A DNA stretch of 23,907 bases from Perkinsus chesapeaki (lineage: Eukaryota > Perkinsozoa > Perkinsida > Perkinsidae): positions 1 to 23,907 of the forward strand of contig JAAPAO010000432.1 in NCBI GenBank assembly GCA_013115145.1, written 5' to 3'. Each line of letters begins with the position of its first letter. The stretch's first letter is position 1. The notes beneath the pieces are model-generated. The model had not been told where the DNA came from, ran no database searches, and was given only the letters and a program-made list of their open reading frames with translations. The translations under genes and the position numbers were made by a program. Shown one piece after another: positions 1-9,535 of the stretch.

Positions 1-2
1 TG

Positions 3-902
3 AATAGAGAGCAAGTACCAAAGTGTTTGATTACTGATCGAGAGAAAGGCTTCCTAAGTAAGTCATTCCAGAATTTTCTTCTCTCGTTACCGTTCACTAT
101 TCATCATGTAACCGGAGCACCCTATCAGGGACCCCATGGTGGCCATTATGAACGACTTCATGCTGATATTACTAAATTCCTGAAAGGAGCACTAGTTGCC
201 GCGGGTGAGAATACTTATTGTTGGTATCGCCATCTTAAACATGCTACTCAGCTTCACAATACTCTTCCTTATGATGAATGTATTGACTTATCTCCTATGG
301 AGTTGTTTCGTGGGTATACACCCAGGAAGGCTATGGATAATGCTACTGTAGAAGAGACCATTGACAAGTTGCATATGGCCCCACCTCAGGTGTCGAAAGC
401 TATCCGAGATGTTGCCCAGCAACTCAAGGAAAATCGTGATATGAAATTCCGAGAGTACAAGAGGTTATGGGAATTACGAAGAAGTGAGGCTTTTGAGAAG
501 GTCCTAGCTAAAGTCCAACAACATCGAGATTTCCAGATTAATGTTGTGGTTTATCGCTGGAGACCTGCTGAGTCTAAGCTGAGTGCTTGTTGGGATGGTC
601 CGTGGAGAATTATGGAGCTGCTTGGAAAAACCAGGGTGATATTATGTCTAATAAAAGACCCTGTTATTCAAAGCTATGAATCTGTGATTAATCTGAAGAT
701 AGCCAAATCATATGATGATTCTGTGTCAGCTTCTGATGACGAAAACGACCACTGGGTGGAGTGTACTAGATGTGGTAAATGGAGAATGGTGACTCGTGAA
801 GAATGTGAACGATTCAAGAATGAAGATGATCTTGGGTGTGAGGATATGCCCTCGTCATGCGAAATTCGCATTGCGAATCCCCTTGTGACTGGGTGGTTTT
901 AG
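3..902 (+). CDS. LTR-retrotransposon integrase, C-terminal part, with CW-type zinc finger (5' partial)
   Basis: The frame is open to the left window edge, so the protein is partial. The second catalytic aspartate lies in ITDREKGF near the start. The catalytic glutamate is in GGHYERLH (about nt 139-156), with 37 residues between them (DDE integrase core). The GG-x-Y-E-R-L context resembles BEL/Pao integrases. A basic, helical integrase C-terminal region follows, then an acidic linker (SASDDEND). At nt 750-860 comes HWVECTRCGKWR followed by Cys at nt 837 and 858. This is the W-V-x-C-x2-C-x-K-W-R signature of the CW zinc finger, a family known to read methylated histone H3K4. The role (insertion of element DNA, with the finger possibly guiding target choice) is inferred. 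The frame stops at 902, but related coding appears to continue in another frame. Integrase confidence is high and CW confidence good. Confidence 0.85.
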   Translation, partial: NREQVPKCLITDREKGFLSKSFQNFLLSLPFTIHHVTGAPYQGPHGGHYERLHADITKFLKGALVAAGENTYCWYRHLKHATQLHNTLPYDECIDLSPMELFRGYTPRKAMDNATVEETIDKLHMAPPQVSKAIRDVAQQLKENRDMKFREYKRLWELRRSEAFEKVLAKVQQHRDFQINVVVYRWRPAESKLSACWDGPWRIMELLGKTRVILCLIKDPVIQSYESVINLKIAKSYDDSVSASDDENDHWVECTRCGKWRMVTREECERFKNEDDLGCEDMPSSCEIRIANPLVTGWF

Positions 903-1270
903 GATATGATGATGAAGAGTCTCCCGAACCAGTTGATGAGTCTGAAGTATTACCAACCCCAATAAAGCAACTAAAAGGTTCTATGAGAGGATGTGGTTCC
1001 TTAGTAGTATTTTTAGTGCATGACAATGATTTTATTCCTACTTTGACTCATTCTTTAGGAGTGATAGAAGAGGTAGATGAGTCAAATTCTTCATTTGTAT
1101 TAAACACTGGAGAGGACTTAGTCTCAGTGAGTTCATCCCCAGAAGTTATATGCTATGTTTTTGAAGGTATTGTGAAGACCACTCCGCAAAGTTTTGCTCG
1201 ACGACCATCTAACTTGATTAAGAGGACTCTGAGAGATGTTTATGGATGTGAGCTCACAATTTCTTCTTGA
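858..1270 (+). pseudogene. Frameshifted C-terminal continuation of the first integrase
   Basis: A second frame overlaps the end of the integrase frame and stays open for about 137 codons. It is rich in D/E and S (GYDDEESPEPVDESE) and ends shortly before the putative LTR at 1318. Joining the two frames near nt 860-900 by a one-base shift would extend the tail beyond the CW finger. I recognise no domain in it. It may be the natural C terminus after an indel mutation, or be read by ribosomal frameshifting. I favour mutation because the other elements in the window are also broken. Confidence 0.5.
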
Positions 1271-1317
1271 AGATGCATAGTTTTTAGATAACTATTGAGT
1301 CAGAGGCCGGCGGAGTG

Positions 1318-1490
1318 TGATAATTGATGATTATCCATTTCACCGTGCTTCGCTCCGCTCGTCAATTGTGACATCTTAGGATGATTTTTTGTGTAAGATG
1401 TGTTTTACTTAGCCTAGCGCTAGGGGAACTCAACAATTTATTGTACATATTATATAAGCTTTCTACAATCATTTATTGATTGTGTTATCA
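1318..1490 (+). repeat. Putative 3' LTR of the first retrotransposon
   Basis: A purine-rich GGCCGGCGGAG tract (1306-1315) comes right after the coding region, like a polypurine tract. The proposed LTR starts TGATAA and ends TTATCA, a 6-bp terminal inverted repeat of the TG...CA type. It contains TATATAAG at about 1449-1456. The 173-bp length is close to the LTRs proposed for the other two elements (166 and about 140 bp). No 5' copy is in the window, so the ends are inferred. Confidence 0.5.
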
Positions 1491-1860
1491 ATTCCTTAAG
1501 AACAAGGACAACAATTGCCGTAACCAGACCTTCAACTACGTTACTAACGTACGAAGTATAACCACTAGCGGCTAGTAAACCTCAACACAGTCTACTGACT
1601 TAAGCTCTAGCCTAAGTCCCAGGCTAGTAAGAACCAGAAGCTCAACTCACTCCTGTCCTTAATCTAACCTAATGTGGCACGAGGTAAGCGCCTGCGCGGG
1701 GCCTTAGCACGCATGCACAAATACGTGACGCCATCGGTGTCACGGCGCACAATACAATAACAGTAATAACAGAGTAATACCATCGAGTATAAACACCGGA
1801 AAATCGTACAATGGTTCACGAGTCTCCGTACACTGCGCTGGAGCGCACAACGAATTGCTA
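1491..1860. other. Non-coding DNA between LTR and minisatellite
   Basis: I see no gene here. It holds one perfect single-centre palindrome, TACGTTA-C-TAACGTA at 1537-1551. It also has a 7-bp stem with a 7-nt loop (CTAGCCT/AGGCTAG) just after 1600. Confidence 0.5.
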
Positions 1861-2081
1861 TTGGACGAAAAGATCATGTACGAAACGCGCATTGTCAGCA
1901 TATCTTTGCATGAAACAAGCATGAACGAAACAATCGTGGACGAAACCTTACATGGACGAAACAGATGTGTATGAAACGAGCACAATCACTTCGGACGAAA
2001 CGATCCTGGATAAACTGCGATTTGAGCGAAACAATCTTGGACGGAACATGCCATGGACGAAACAATAATGGACGAATCGCG
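1861..2081 (+). repeat. Degenerate 15-bp minisatellite, unit like TGGACGAAACAATCx
   Basis: The core GACGAAAC or a variant starts at 1864, 1879, 1909, 1924, 1939, 1955, 1970, 1994, 2009, 2024, 2040, 2055 and 2070. Most spacings are exactly 15 bp, with a few 16. One unit between 1879 and 1909 is nearly erased. The 15-bp period keeps reading frame (for example MDETI in one + frame), but stops interrupt every frame, so I do not call a gene. Confidence 0.85.
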
Positions 2082-2207
2082 GTACACCCGTGTCGACCAA
2101 GTTGTGAAGAATCTTTTACCTACTATGATATACACAAGTATACTAGAAAATACCATTAGAGAAGTATTGTTGCAACTTGCAAGCCGTGACAATGTAAGCA
2201 GTATCGA

Positions 2208-2347
2208 ACTTCCATAATGGAAGTACTCAGTTACTGAGTCTCAGTAGGAGTCAAATGGGGCCCCATTACGGGGCACCTCAGTGAGGTGAGGCTGACTGCT
2301 AGCATCACGGGCCCTTCTGCTGAAGGTTTTAAGTTAAAACTTTTAAC
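2208..2347. repeat. Cluster of short single-centre palindromes
   Basis: Perfect inverted repeats with a single central base lie at 2208-2224 (8-bp arms), 2225-2239, 2232-2246, 2274-2288, 2326-2340 and 2333-2347 (7-bp arms). An even palindrome, AATGGGG/CCCCATT, lies at 2254-2267. Neighbours overlap or abut. Example: GTTTTAA-G-TTAAAAC shares its right half with GTTAAAA-C-TTTTAAC. Confidence 0.95.
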
Positions 2348-2905
2348 ATAGACGCACACACCCTGCGCATGCGTGCGTCCGTAAAACGCGCACGCCCGAA
2401 AATGTGGCGCACCGAAAACTCGCACTGAAGGGTCTTAGCCCCCACTGTGCTGGCTAGAGTAGAGAGTTTGCCCAATAGCTTCAGATGTTATTTAGCGGGT
2501 CGAAGGCCCGCTTTTAGGACAGAGCAGTAGTGTATTTACGCGTGTGCGGACACTCAGCCCCAATAGTGCGGACATTGAGCACCGCGGCCTTAGCCTTTCC
2601 GTGGAGGAGCCGGTGTAGCTTGACTCAGCAGTACCATCACCACTCGGTAGACGCAATTCCTCAGTCGCAGGCATGAGAATGAGAGACTATCGAGTACGAG
2701 ATTACAAGCTGAAACAAAGCAGATATCTAGGTATGGGCATCGCGGTCTCATGTCGCCCCCGACCCGCCACGTATATAATGGGGGTGTGTTGCGGGAATCC
2801 CGCGCCCACGCTCACTCCCGCTACGGGACTGCGGGGCGCACCGTGCCGGACTTCCCGGCCGCGGCGTGGCTGGATTATCCACGGGTGTCCCGCTCCGCGA
2901 TGACC
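2348..2905. other. GC-richer intergenic DNA without recognisable gene
   Basis: No coding sequence is recognised. There is a near-direct repeat GTGCGGACACTCAG / GTGCGGACATTGAG around 2546-2580, and small stems such as AGCGGG/CCCGCT around 2496-2515. Open frames here are short and look random. Confidence 0.5.
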
Positions 2906-2910
2906 TGGGA

Positions 2911-2989
2911 TCAGACAGTCTGAGATCAGTGATCTCAGGCCGTCTGAGCATCAGAGTCCGAGTACCACTTACGGGCCGTAAGTTACGGC
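2911..2989. repeat. Second palindrome cluster
   Basis: Perfect single-centre palindromes: TCAGAC-A-GTCTGA (2911-2923), CTGAGATCA-G-TGATCTCAG (2920-2938), ACTTACGG-G-CCGTAAGT (2967-2983) and GCCGTAA-G-TTACGGC (2975-2989). Each pair overlaps. Confidence 0.95.
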
Positions 2990-3162
2990 GTGTGAGTCAC
3001 GCGCCTAAAATTGTAGCGCGCGCCTGTTTGAGTGTGTGCCAATTCCTGGCACTCGCGGCCAGCGATGCATCATTATGGGGGTAACCGTTCCTTTGATTAG
3101 GTGGTAATTTATAGTGGTCTACCAGCGATCTAGGTAAATACCCTCTGAGTCTCAGCTAAACT

Positions 3163-3364
3163 AATCACCCGGTGATTATCACCGTTGTCGCCACGCCTTG
3201 AGCAAGTTGACGGTGCCGATTCGAACTTCGAATTTCGAAGCCGATCGACACTGTCGATCCTGCCGATCCGACAGGATCCCAGCCTTCTGAAGAGCCTCTT
3301 CTGAGCAATGACTGCAACTGAAGTTGTCACCGCTGGAAATCGCTCTTAGTGTAAAATTTACACT
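3163..3364. repeat. Third palindrome cluster
   Basis: Perfect single-centre palindromes lie at 3163-3177 (AATCACC-C-GGTGATT), 3170-3184 (CGGTGAT-T-ATCACCG), 3219-3233 (ATTCGAA-C-TTCGAAT), 3226-3240 (CTTCGAA-T-TTCGAAG), 3243-3259 (GATCGACA-C-TGTCGATC) and 3348-3364 (AGTGTAAA-A-TTTACACT). The first two pairs are overlapping chains offset by exactly 7 bp. Confidence 0.95.
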
Positions 3365-3872
3365 CTTAATAAGTTACTAATAATAACATACTGCAAAATT
3401 GGCCATGTAAATCGAAGCGTCCTGATTGGCTTCTTGTTTAGGGTTTCTTATTCTTATTATGGATTTATTCTTTGAACAAAGATAGCGCTCAAGTTGTGCA
3501 ACTCAATTTATTACCCTATTGAGTGTATAGCGACGCTGTGATAGCGTGTTTACTCAATTATCAAGAAATAGCGCAGATGTCAAGCTCTTAAGGTTCCCCA
3601 CTCTAAATTGGGATTTCAGATTCGGGCACTTCTCCCAGAGAAGTTGGGTGACTCTAAACATCCAAGTAGTTTTTGCATTCGATTTGCATCCCCCCTTCGT
3701 TTATCAGAAATTTCTTGGTGACCCCAATGGACTCCATTGAGTGGAGCTCCCGGTGTTCCAACCTTTTAACTGTCCAGTACGGCAACAGGCTACTGGCCGA
3801 CAACTGTTTTTCTTGCGAGTGGCTATAACAGGCCCCCCACATAGGACCGACCACGAGTTCAGAATGTAATAC
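3365..3872. other. Intergenic DNA left of the minus-strand retrotransposon
   Basis: No gene is recognised. One more single-centre palindrome, CAATGGA-C-TCCATTG, is at 3725-3739. The stretch forms the genomic flank beyond the 3' LTR of the minus-strand element. Confidence 0.45.
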
Positions 3873-4012
3873 TAAGCCAATCACTATAGATTGTTAACAC
3901 AGAGCGTATTAACTTAATAGAGATTTATATTATTATTAAAAGTAATTACAAGTGCTACTAGCGTCATAGCTATAACACAACTTAAGGGACACAACAGGGA
4001 CAGAACGGCACA
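3873..4012 (-). repeat. Putative 3' LTR of the minus-strand element (about 140 bp)
   Basis: On the minus strand the purine-rich GGGAGGGCGGA is followed by TGTGCCGTTCTG (start at 4012). A TATAAAT-like box follows inside. The right end is set by the 27-bp sequence that recurs at the element's other end. The terminus GGCTTA is not the usual CA, so the boundary could be off. The 5' copy is reduced to the last 27 bp (9509-9535). Confidence 0.5.
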
Positions 4013-4118
4013 TCCGCCCTCCCAAGCATGCTCTAGCAATAGAGCAAAATCATAAAAACCATTCACAAATATTGATAATAACAGAAAAAATCAAAATGGA
4101 GTACTACAAGGCATCCGC

Positions 4119-5650
4119 TTAACCCGAACTTAACCACTCTTTCAGTCTCTTTAGCTGAGCACGAGTACGAAGCTGTCCAAGACGAACCAATGGTGGTTCG
4201 ATAAAAACAGGAAATGGCTCATCATTAACGTCCATCACACGCTCAACTGAGGAACCAGATAAACGATAGACTGCCAGAATCTTATGACCAAGTGGACGAC
4301 CGAACACCTTGTTCAGAAGACCGTAAAAAGTGTCTTCACGTAAATCATGGCCATCGCCGTCACAAATATCGTCAACATCTTCATTACTAAATTCTCCGTC
4401 CTCTCCAAACCAACGCTTCAGATTACGTTGGTGCTGATTTCGAGGAATCTTTGAGTCAGCAGTGTCGACATCAAATGTAGCAGAACCAAGAATCTTCTTA
4501 ATCCTAAAGGGGCCACGCCAATCCGTATCAAGCTGTGTTCGCCTAGGATTGCGAACAAGTACCAGATCACCAACCTTAAAGGAATACGTAGTAGGTGGGG
4601 TCGAACTCTCTAGCCTCTTCGAATAGGAAGCACGATTGCGTTCCCAAACTTCTCTCCAGAGATCACAAATCTTCTTACGTCTGTCACTATAAGAGTAACT
4701 CTTAAAGAGTTTAACAGTTCAATCATAGCATCAGTTGAAATATCGTCACGGCCTATACGGTCACATATCTCAGGCTTAGAACAAAGGAGGCTTAAACTGG
4801 CGGGAAAAATAGCATCGTAGCCAAAAACCAAAGCATGCGGAGTAAATCCACTGTCTTCATTAGGCTGAAGATTCAGCCTGAGTTGAATCAAAGGCAGATC
4901 CAAATGCCATTGGGAAGCTGATGACTCAGCGGATAGTGACCTCAACGCACTCGTTATCAGCCTATGGCGGACTTCATAAAAACCTCCGACCCAAGGCGCT
5001 CTTGACATAATAGTGCGTCCTTTAAAGCCCCAAGCATGCAAAGCTGCCTGAACAGCCTCAGTAAGCAGCTGAGCACCATTATCGTGAATCACAGTTCGAG
5101 GCGCTACACGAATATTGACTGGATAACCCCAACGGGAAAAAGCTATAGATATGCCACGAGAAACCTCATCAGCACGGGCAGAGCAAAGACTGACCAGTTC
5201 AGTATACCGGGTGAGGAGACAGGCTGTACTTAAGACAAAGCGAGCACCATTAGTAGAACAGGGCAATGGACCATATAAGTCAAGTCCTACCACCATCCAT
5301 GGAGATACTGGTTGATCGAAACGTTTAATGGGATTCTTAAAACCACCACTACCACCACTAGATAGTTGGCATGCAGGACAAGACCTTACCCAAGAAGCAA
5401 TCAAACGCCGCATTTTGGAGAACCAAATTAGTCTCCGAAGCACATTATGAATAGTAAGCGCACCAGTATGCTGAAGGGAGCGATGAAACTCTTGAACCAG
5501 CTGCTGAACACGTGGATGGTCAGAAGGCAACACGAACTGTGAATAGAATTCACCAGAAGGCCCACGATCACAACCACGCTTCAAAATACCAGCATGCGTC
5601 CAGGTAGCAACCATAAGACAATCCTTTTTCTTCAATGGTAAAGGAAGCAA
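4119..5650 (-). pseudogene. Integrase domain of the minus-strand retrotransposon, frameshifted near 4700
   Basis: The zinc-binding part shows a histidine pair in FHRSLQHTG and the cysteine pair CPAC. The catalytic core has VVGLDLYGPLP (first Asp), VIHDNGAQL (second Asp) and WVGGFYEVRH (Glu), with 35 residues between the last two (DD35E). The long frame ends at 4610, but a one-base shift near 4700 (right after MIELLN) restores a typical integrase C terminus. That stretch includes VGDLVLVRNPRR and DTDWRGPFRI, runs to about 4308, and continues in the same frame to a stop at 4119-4121. The single indel is visible; whether it arose by mutation or sequencing error is unknown. Confidence 0.85.
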
Positions 5651-6626
5651 TATTACCAGAACTCATTTTAGCAATAATAGAACTTATCAAAGGATCTGCT
5701 TGTTGGATTGCCATAACTTCTTCATTCGAAACAGGACCAGATAATGAAGCAAGATGAACATCAACCGAACCAGAGGATATGTCCTCGTGAATGCTAGAGA
5801 GACGATCAGCAAACCGATTCAGGCGACCAGCAATATGATCAATCTGGACAGAAAAACCAAGACCTTTCAAAAACATTAACGTTTCTTGCACACTCTCGTA
5901 GAGGCGTCTCAAAACTACATAGTCAATACCTCGATTAGACTTCACCTTAGGTAGCCCAACAGATTTGGCCACAGTACTGTCAGTTAAGATCTTAATGGTC
6001 TCTAGTTGAGGGAAGAAACTATTCTCTACAAAAGATAATACTCTTTGACAAGCGTTGGCCAAGCAGAAAGTTTCACGACGATTAGCATGCCAAGCATTCT
6101 TAGGAAAGGATTTACTTTCGGCGTAAATGACCATAGATTTCGACTCAATAGTAGGTTACAAAGACATAACAAAACCATAACCATCGCCAGAAGCATCACA
6201 AAAGACATATAGGCACGTACATGAGGAAGGCAAGCATACATTAATACGCCGATCAATATTCCAATAGTGTAAAGCTTTCTGAAGATGCAATCGACAAATT
6301 CTCAAAGTTCTGGACTCAAGGCGTTGATCCCACGAACTAGATTTGCCAGAGTAACACCGGACTTTGTCAGCGTGAGCACGGGCCAGGGTATGGTTCCAGT
6401 ATCGTAGGCCATCACGGAACATACCAGCATATTGGAAACATTGACGTTTAGAAATAACTTGATATGGATCGAACGTAATTTCTGGTCTTTCAACTTGTAG
6501 TGAAGAGCCGTTCCACCACCAAAGGAAGCCTAGCCATTTAGAACCATTAGGGTGATCAGATAACCCTCGCCATGTGCACCTTTTCTCAAGAGGAGCACAA
6601 AATCCAAATAAGAGAATACAATACAC
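5568..6626 (-). pseudogene. RNase H and connection region of the minus-strand retrotransposon (two frames)
   Basis: The first frame (6626-6156) ends with YVFCDASGDGYGFVMSL, the first RNase H aspartate motif, then hits a stop. A second frame (6134-5568) continues with KILTDSTVAKSVG (third acidic site) and HIAGRLNRFADRLSS (last Asp). The intervening acidic residue is expected near YAESKSF. RNase H removes the RNA strand during reverse transcription. A frameshift near 6140-6160 and another near 5600-5650 (into the integrase frame) break the polyprotein. Confidence 0.75.
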
Positions 6627-7860
6627 AGGGCCTTCTCAACTGACGCTACCTCTGCCGGGGGTCCTACTAGTAAAAGATCGTCTAGCAATCGTATTACTAT
6701 CACTGAGCCACAATCAATCAAAGACAAGATCACATTAATACAAGTTTCCAAAGAAGATGGACCACAGCTTAGTCCAAAACAGAGACGCCGAGTTCGGAAT
6801 GCTAAAGAGGCAAGACGGACACGAACAAGGTGGCGAATATGGATCTTTAAGAAAGCACGTTTCAAATCCAATTGACGAACAGTATGGCCAGGGCGAAGGG
6901 CAGCCAGCAACTGTCGATGACAATCGAGAACACTGTTAGAGGAAGAACTGGCTCTAGGGGAGACCCTATTAGGGACTCTAAAGTCTAGCACTGGTCTTAT
7001 GGGAGTGGTTTTTGCCAATTGCCGTATTGGGAAAATAGTCCCCTCGGGCATTCCTTTTGGTCGAGGAAGAGGGTCTGGTTGCCACCAATTATTAGAACAA
7101 TACATCTTCGTTTCCTCAAATAAGATAGACTTCTCCTCATCAGATGGGGAATTAACCATGCGAGTAGAGTCCCAAGACGCGCCACCAGAGGTATCCATAG
7201 GCCAGTCAATTTCAAATTTGAACTTTTGCTCGAGAGTGTCTAGAGAGTCGCCTTCACCACACCGACAAACATACAATACATACCCAGGTGCATTCTGCAC
7301 AGGAATAGGCTTCCCAGCAAGGTCATCAGTTAGTCGGTTAACGGTCTGAATCATCAAATCAGTCGATACTTGGATATGATGGACTCGATAATTCCCATCA
7401 ACAGGGAAGATCAAAGGTGCGACAGATGCACCGGCAGAATACCCGACCGTGGACTCGGGCGGTGGCAGAGCTACAAAATCATTGTCACTAAGGACGTCGC
7501 TGCCCGAAGAATCCCGGACAAGAGCAATGTCACCTTTGTGCCACGATAAAATAGAGGCATCCGGGTTCTCGCCTTTGCCAGTAAGCCCAGCAAAGTTCGT
7601 CGAAACAGACTGGGAACCATCACCAAAACTCGAGATCTCAGACGATAACGTAGGGCAGAGAGGCTCGTGATAGCGAGCAGAGCATAGGCGCAACATTTCT
7701 CGGGCTCTATTGGTATCACAAGTCAGCAAAGAAGAAAGAGCAAGCATTCCCACTTCTTGCACCATAGCAATGCTGTTGCGTCCAAGAAGCACAGTAGGGC
7801 GAGCCCCTTCCACAGAAAGAAAAGGCAAAATAACACTCTGACCAGAAGCATTGGAGACTG
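6530..7860 (-). pseudogene. Reverse transcriptase of the minus-strand retrotransposon
   Basis: Recognisable motifs in order are TTPIRPVLDFRVPNR (fingers), VRQLDLKRAFLKIHI (motif A aspartate), LCFGLSCGPSSLETC (motif B region) and IRLLDDLLLVGPP (motif C). The catalytic pair is preceded by Leu-Leu rather than the usual Tyr/Phe-x, which is odd and could mark decay. The stretch upstream (GARPTVLLGRNSIAMVQEVG) is the end of the protease region in this frame. The frame is joined to gag-protease by a one-base shift near 7860 and to the RNase H frame by another near 6580. Confidence 0.8.
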
Positions 7861-9497
7861 GGACCAGCAACCTCCTCCTTAGCATGAATACCAGAAGTAG
7901 CCACTCCGTTGAGCAAAATCGTACCAACAGAAAAACGAGCAATATCGGGCAATTCAGCGACTAAGCTAGAGTCCAGCAAACCAACATCGGCTCCAGTATC
8001 AACCAAGCATGACAGCTGCTTACCGGCAACGGAAAAGTCGACAGTACATGGTGAAAAGGCAACTGACGTAGATATAGGAGATATCACTGATGCATCCACA
8101 ACATGTACGCTTTCCTGATCACTCTTACCAGTACATGGCGCCGTACAGACTGATGATCGATGATCACGAGCGGAACAGTAACCGCATGATAAATCATCTT
8201 CGCTCCAACTACACACTTCAACTGCGTGGTAGCTTCCGCATTTAGGGCATCTCGAAGAGTAATCAGCTATTGAACCAGACTGACACTGATCCGCATTATG
8301 GCCTTTCACGAAGCATCTATAACAGCGACCACGCGGAATAACCTTCCTATCAGAATTAGACGAGGAGGGGGTAAGTTCCTGTTTGTGATCATTACGCTCC
8401 TGATTATTCTGCTCAGAAGTCTTATTAGCTTGACTCTTGGCAGCGTCTCGTCGGTTGATAGAACCACCAAAGATTCGCGATATCTTCTTATTAAGCTTTT
8501 CAAAATGTAATAAATCGGCCTTGACATCCTCCAAAGATAATGAACGCGTGCGGCTACCATGGGACTCTTGCAACTTCAACGCAATAGACTGGTCAGCAGC
8601 ATCCAATAGCTTAGCGACCAATTCAGACTCTTCCAACTGCTTAGACGTAACGCTCTCGTAAATAGATTTCTCTTTGTCAAACTGAGACAGGAAATCAGAC
8701 ACCGATTGATTCGTTGATTGGGAGAAAGATTGCCATCGTCTCAACGCATCAGGGGTAGTCCATGTCTTCCCATATCGATTATCGAGAGTAGAAAAAATCT
8801 CATCAACAACCATAGCCTGAGATAAAGTAGAGCATTTAGGCGAATCAACAATGCCACATAGTTCTCGTCGAACAGACTCAGATAACCCACGTAGGACATA
8901 ATGATCAGCAGTAACACCAGAAAGCCGCATAATTGATAATTGGAGCTTAATGTCCTTCCGCCACAAGTGATAAGGTACGGCAGAATCATTGGGTTTAAAC
9001 TCAGCAGGCTGAGGTAGATCGTATGCCAAGGTAATAGCATCAGAGTTCAAAGCGCCAGGCGAGGTAGATAAAGCAGATGATGATTCATCAGTCAGACCAC
9101 ATACACGTACATATTACAACTGAAGATCACGAGCATTAGGAAGATTAAGTTCCACAGGTAGACGAGAAATCCCAGCACGGCGTTGAAGGAGACGTACTGA
9201 TAGCAAAATAGTAAGCTAATGTTGAGCACCATAACCAGGTGCCAGACACTCAACCACAAGCAAAGCCCAGCTGAAGCAAAACCGCATTCTATCAGCAATA
9301 GATGCCGATAACTCATTCTTGGACGGATCACCAAGATTAGAGTTTACAGTAAGAATGAGTGCATTCAGAGCTTTAGCATGATGTGATGATGTCGACGCTT
9401 CTTGGATTTCAGCAAAAACATCGTCCAAGCTAGAAAGCTCAACTTGAGCAGGTTGACATACTTCAAAAAGTCTAGAGATGGTGTTGTTCTCCTGCAT
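7716..9497 (-). pseudogene. Gag and protease of the minus-strand retrotransposon
   Basis: The likely start ATG (9497) follows directly after a possible primer-binding site. The frame reads through to 7716 but contains an in-frame TAG (9216-9218) and TAA (9114-9116). Near 8340-8130 there are three nucleocapsid-type zinc knuckles: CYRCFVKGHNADQC, CPKCGSYHAVEVC (one residue shorter than canonical) and CGYCSARDHRSSVC. The protease shows CLVDTGADVGLLD (catalytic DTG, about nt 7990). Gag would form the particle that packages the RNA, and the protease cleaves the polyprotein. The protease tail shifts frame near 7860. Confidence 0.8.
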
Positions 9498-9507
9498 CGG
9501 GTACCAA
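9496..9507 (-). promoter_or_regulatory. Possible primer-binding site
   Basis: On the minus strand, two bases after the 27-bp LTR remnant, the sequence reads TGGTACCCGATG. A TGG start just inside the 5' LTR is typical of a tRNA-complementary primer site. The matching tRNA was not identified. Confidence 0.35.
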
Positions 9508-9535
9508 ATAAGCCAATCACTATAGATTGTTAACA

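Larger units (their letters stand above)
3873..9535 (-). mobile_element. Degenerate LTR retrotransposon (gag-PR-RT-RNaseH-INT)
   Basis: Read on the minus strand the order is gag with zinc knuckles, aspartic protease, reverse transcriptase, RNase H, integrase. This fits the Ty3 or BEL/Pao arrangement; the RNase H motif FCDASGDGYG leans towards BEL/Pao. The coding region carries two stops in gag and at least four frameshifts. An exact 27-bp sequence (starting TGTTAACAATCT on the minus strand) occurs at both ends, 3873-3899 and 9509-9535. It is the best evidence for terminal repeats. The element is dead as read here. Confidence 0.8.

Noticed and set aside
1861-2081. Array considered as a CRISPR
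   Set aside because: Units are contiguous, 15 bp and diverged, with no unique spacers, in a eukaryotic setting.
3654-3884. 76-codon minus-strand frame beside the LTR
   Set aside because: It overlaps the LTR end and the palindrome region and has no recognisable motif.
6999-7349. 116-codon plus-strand frame in the minus-strand element
   Set aside because: It is antisense to the RT frame and has no independent motif.
7850-7880. Programmed ribosomal frameshift between protease and RT
   Set aside because: No convincing slippery heptamer, and the same element carries several other shifts that must be mutations.
9114-9218. In-frame TAG and TAA in gag as evidence for a variant genetic code
   Set aside because: Long frames elsewhere avoid TAA, TAG and TGA, and the element has several frameshifts, so ordinary decay is enough.
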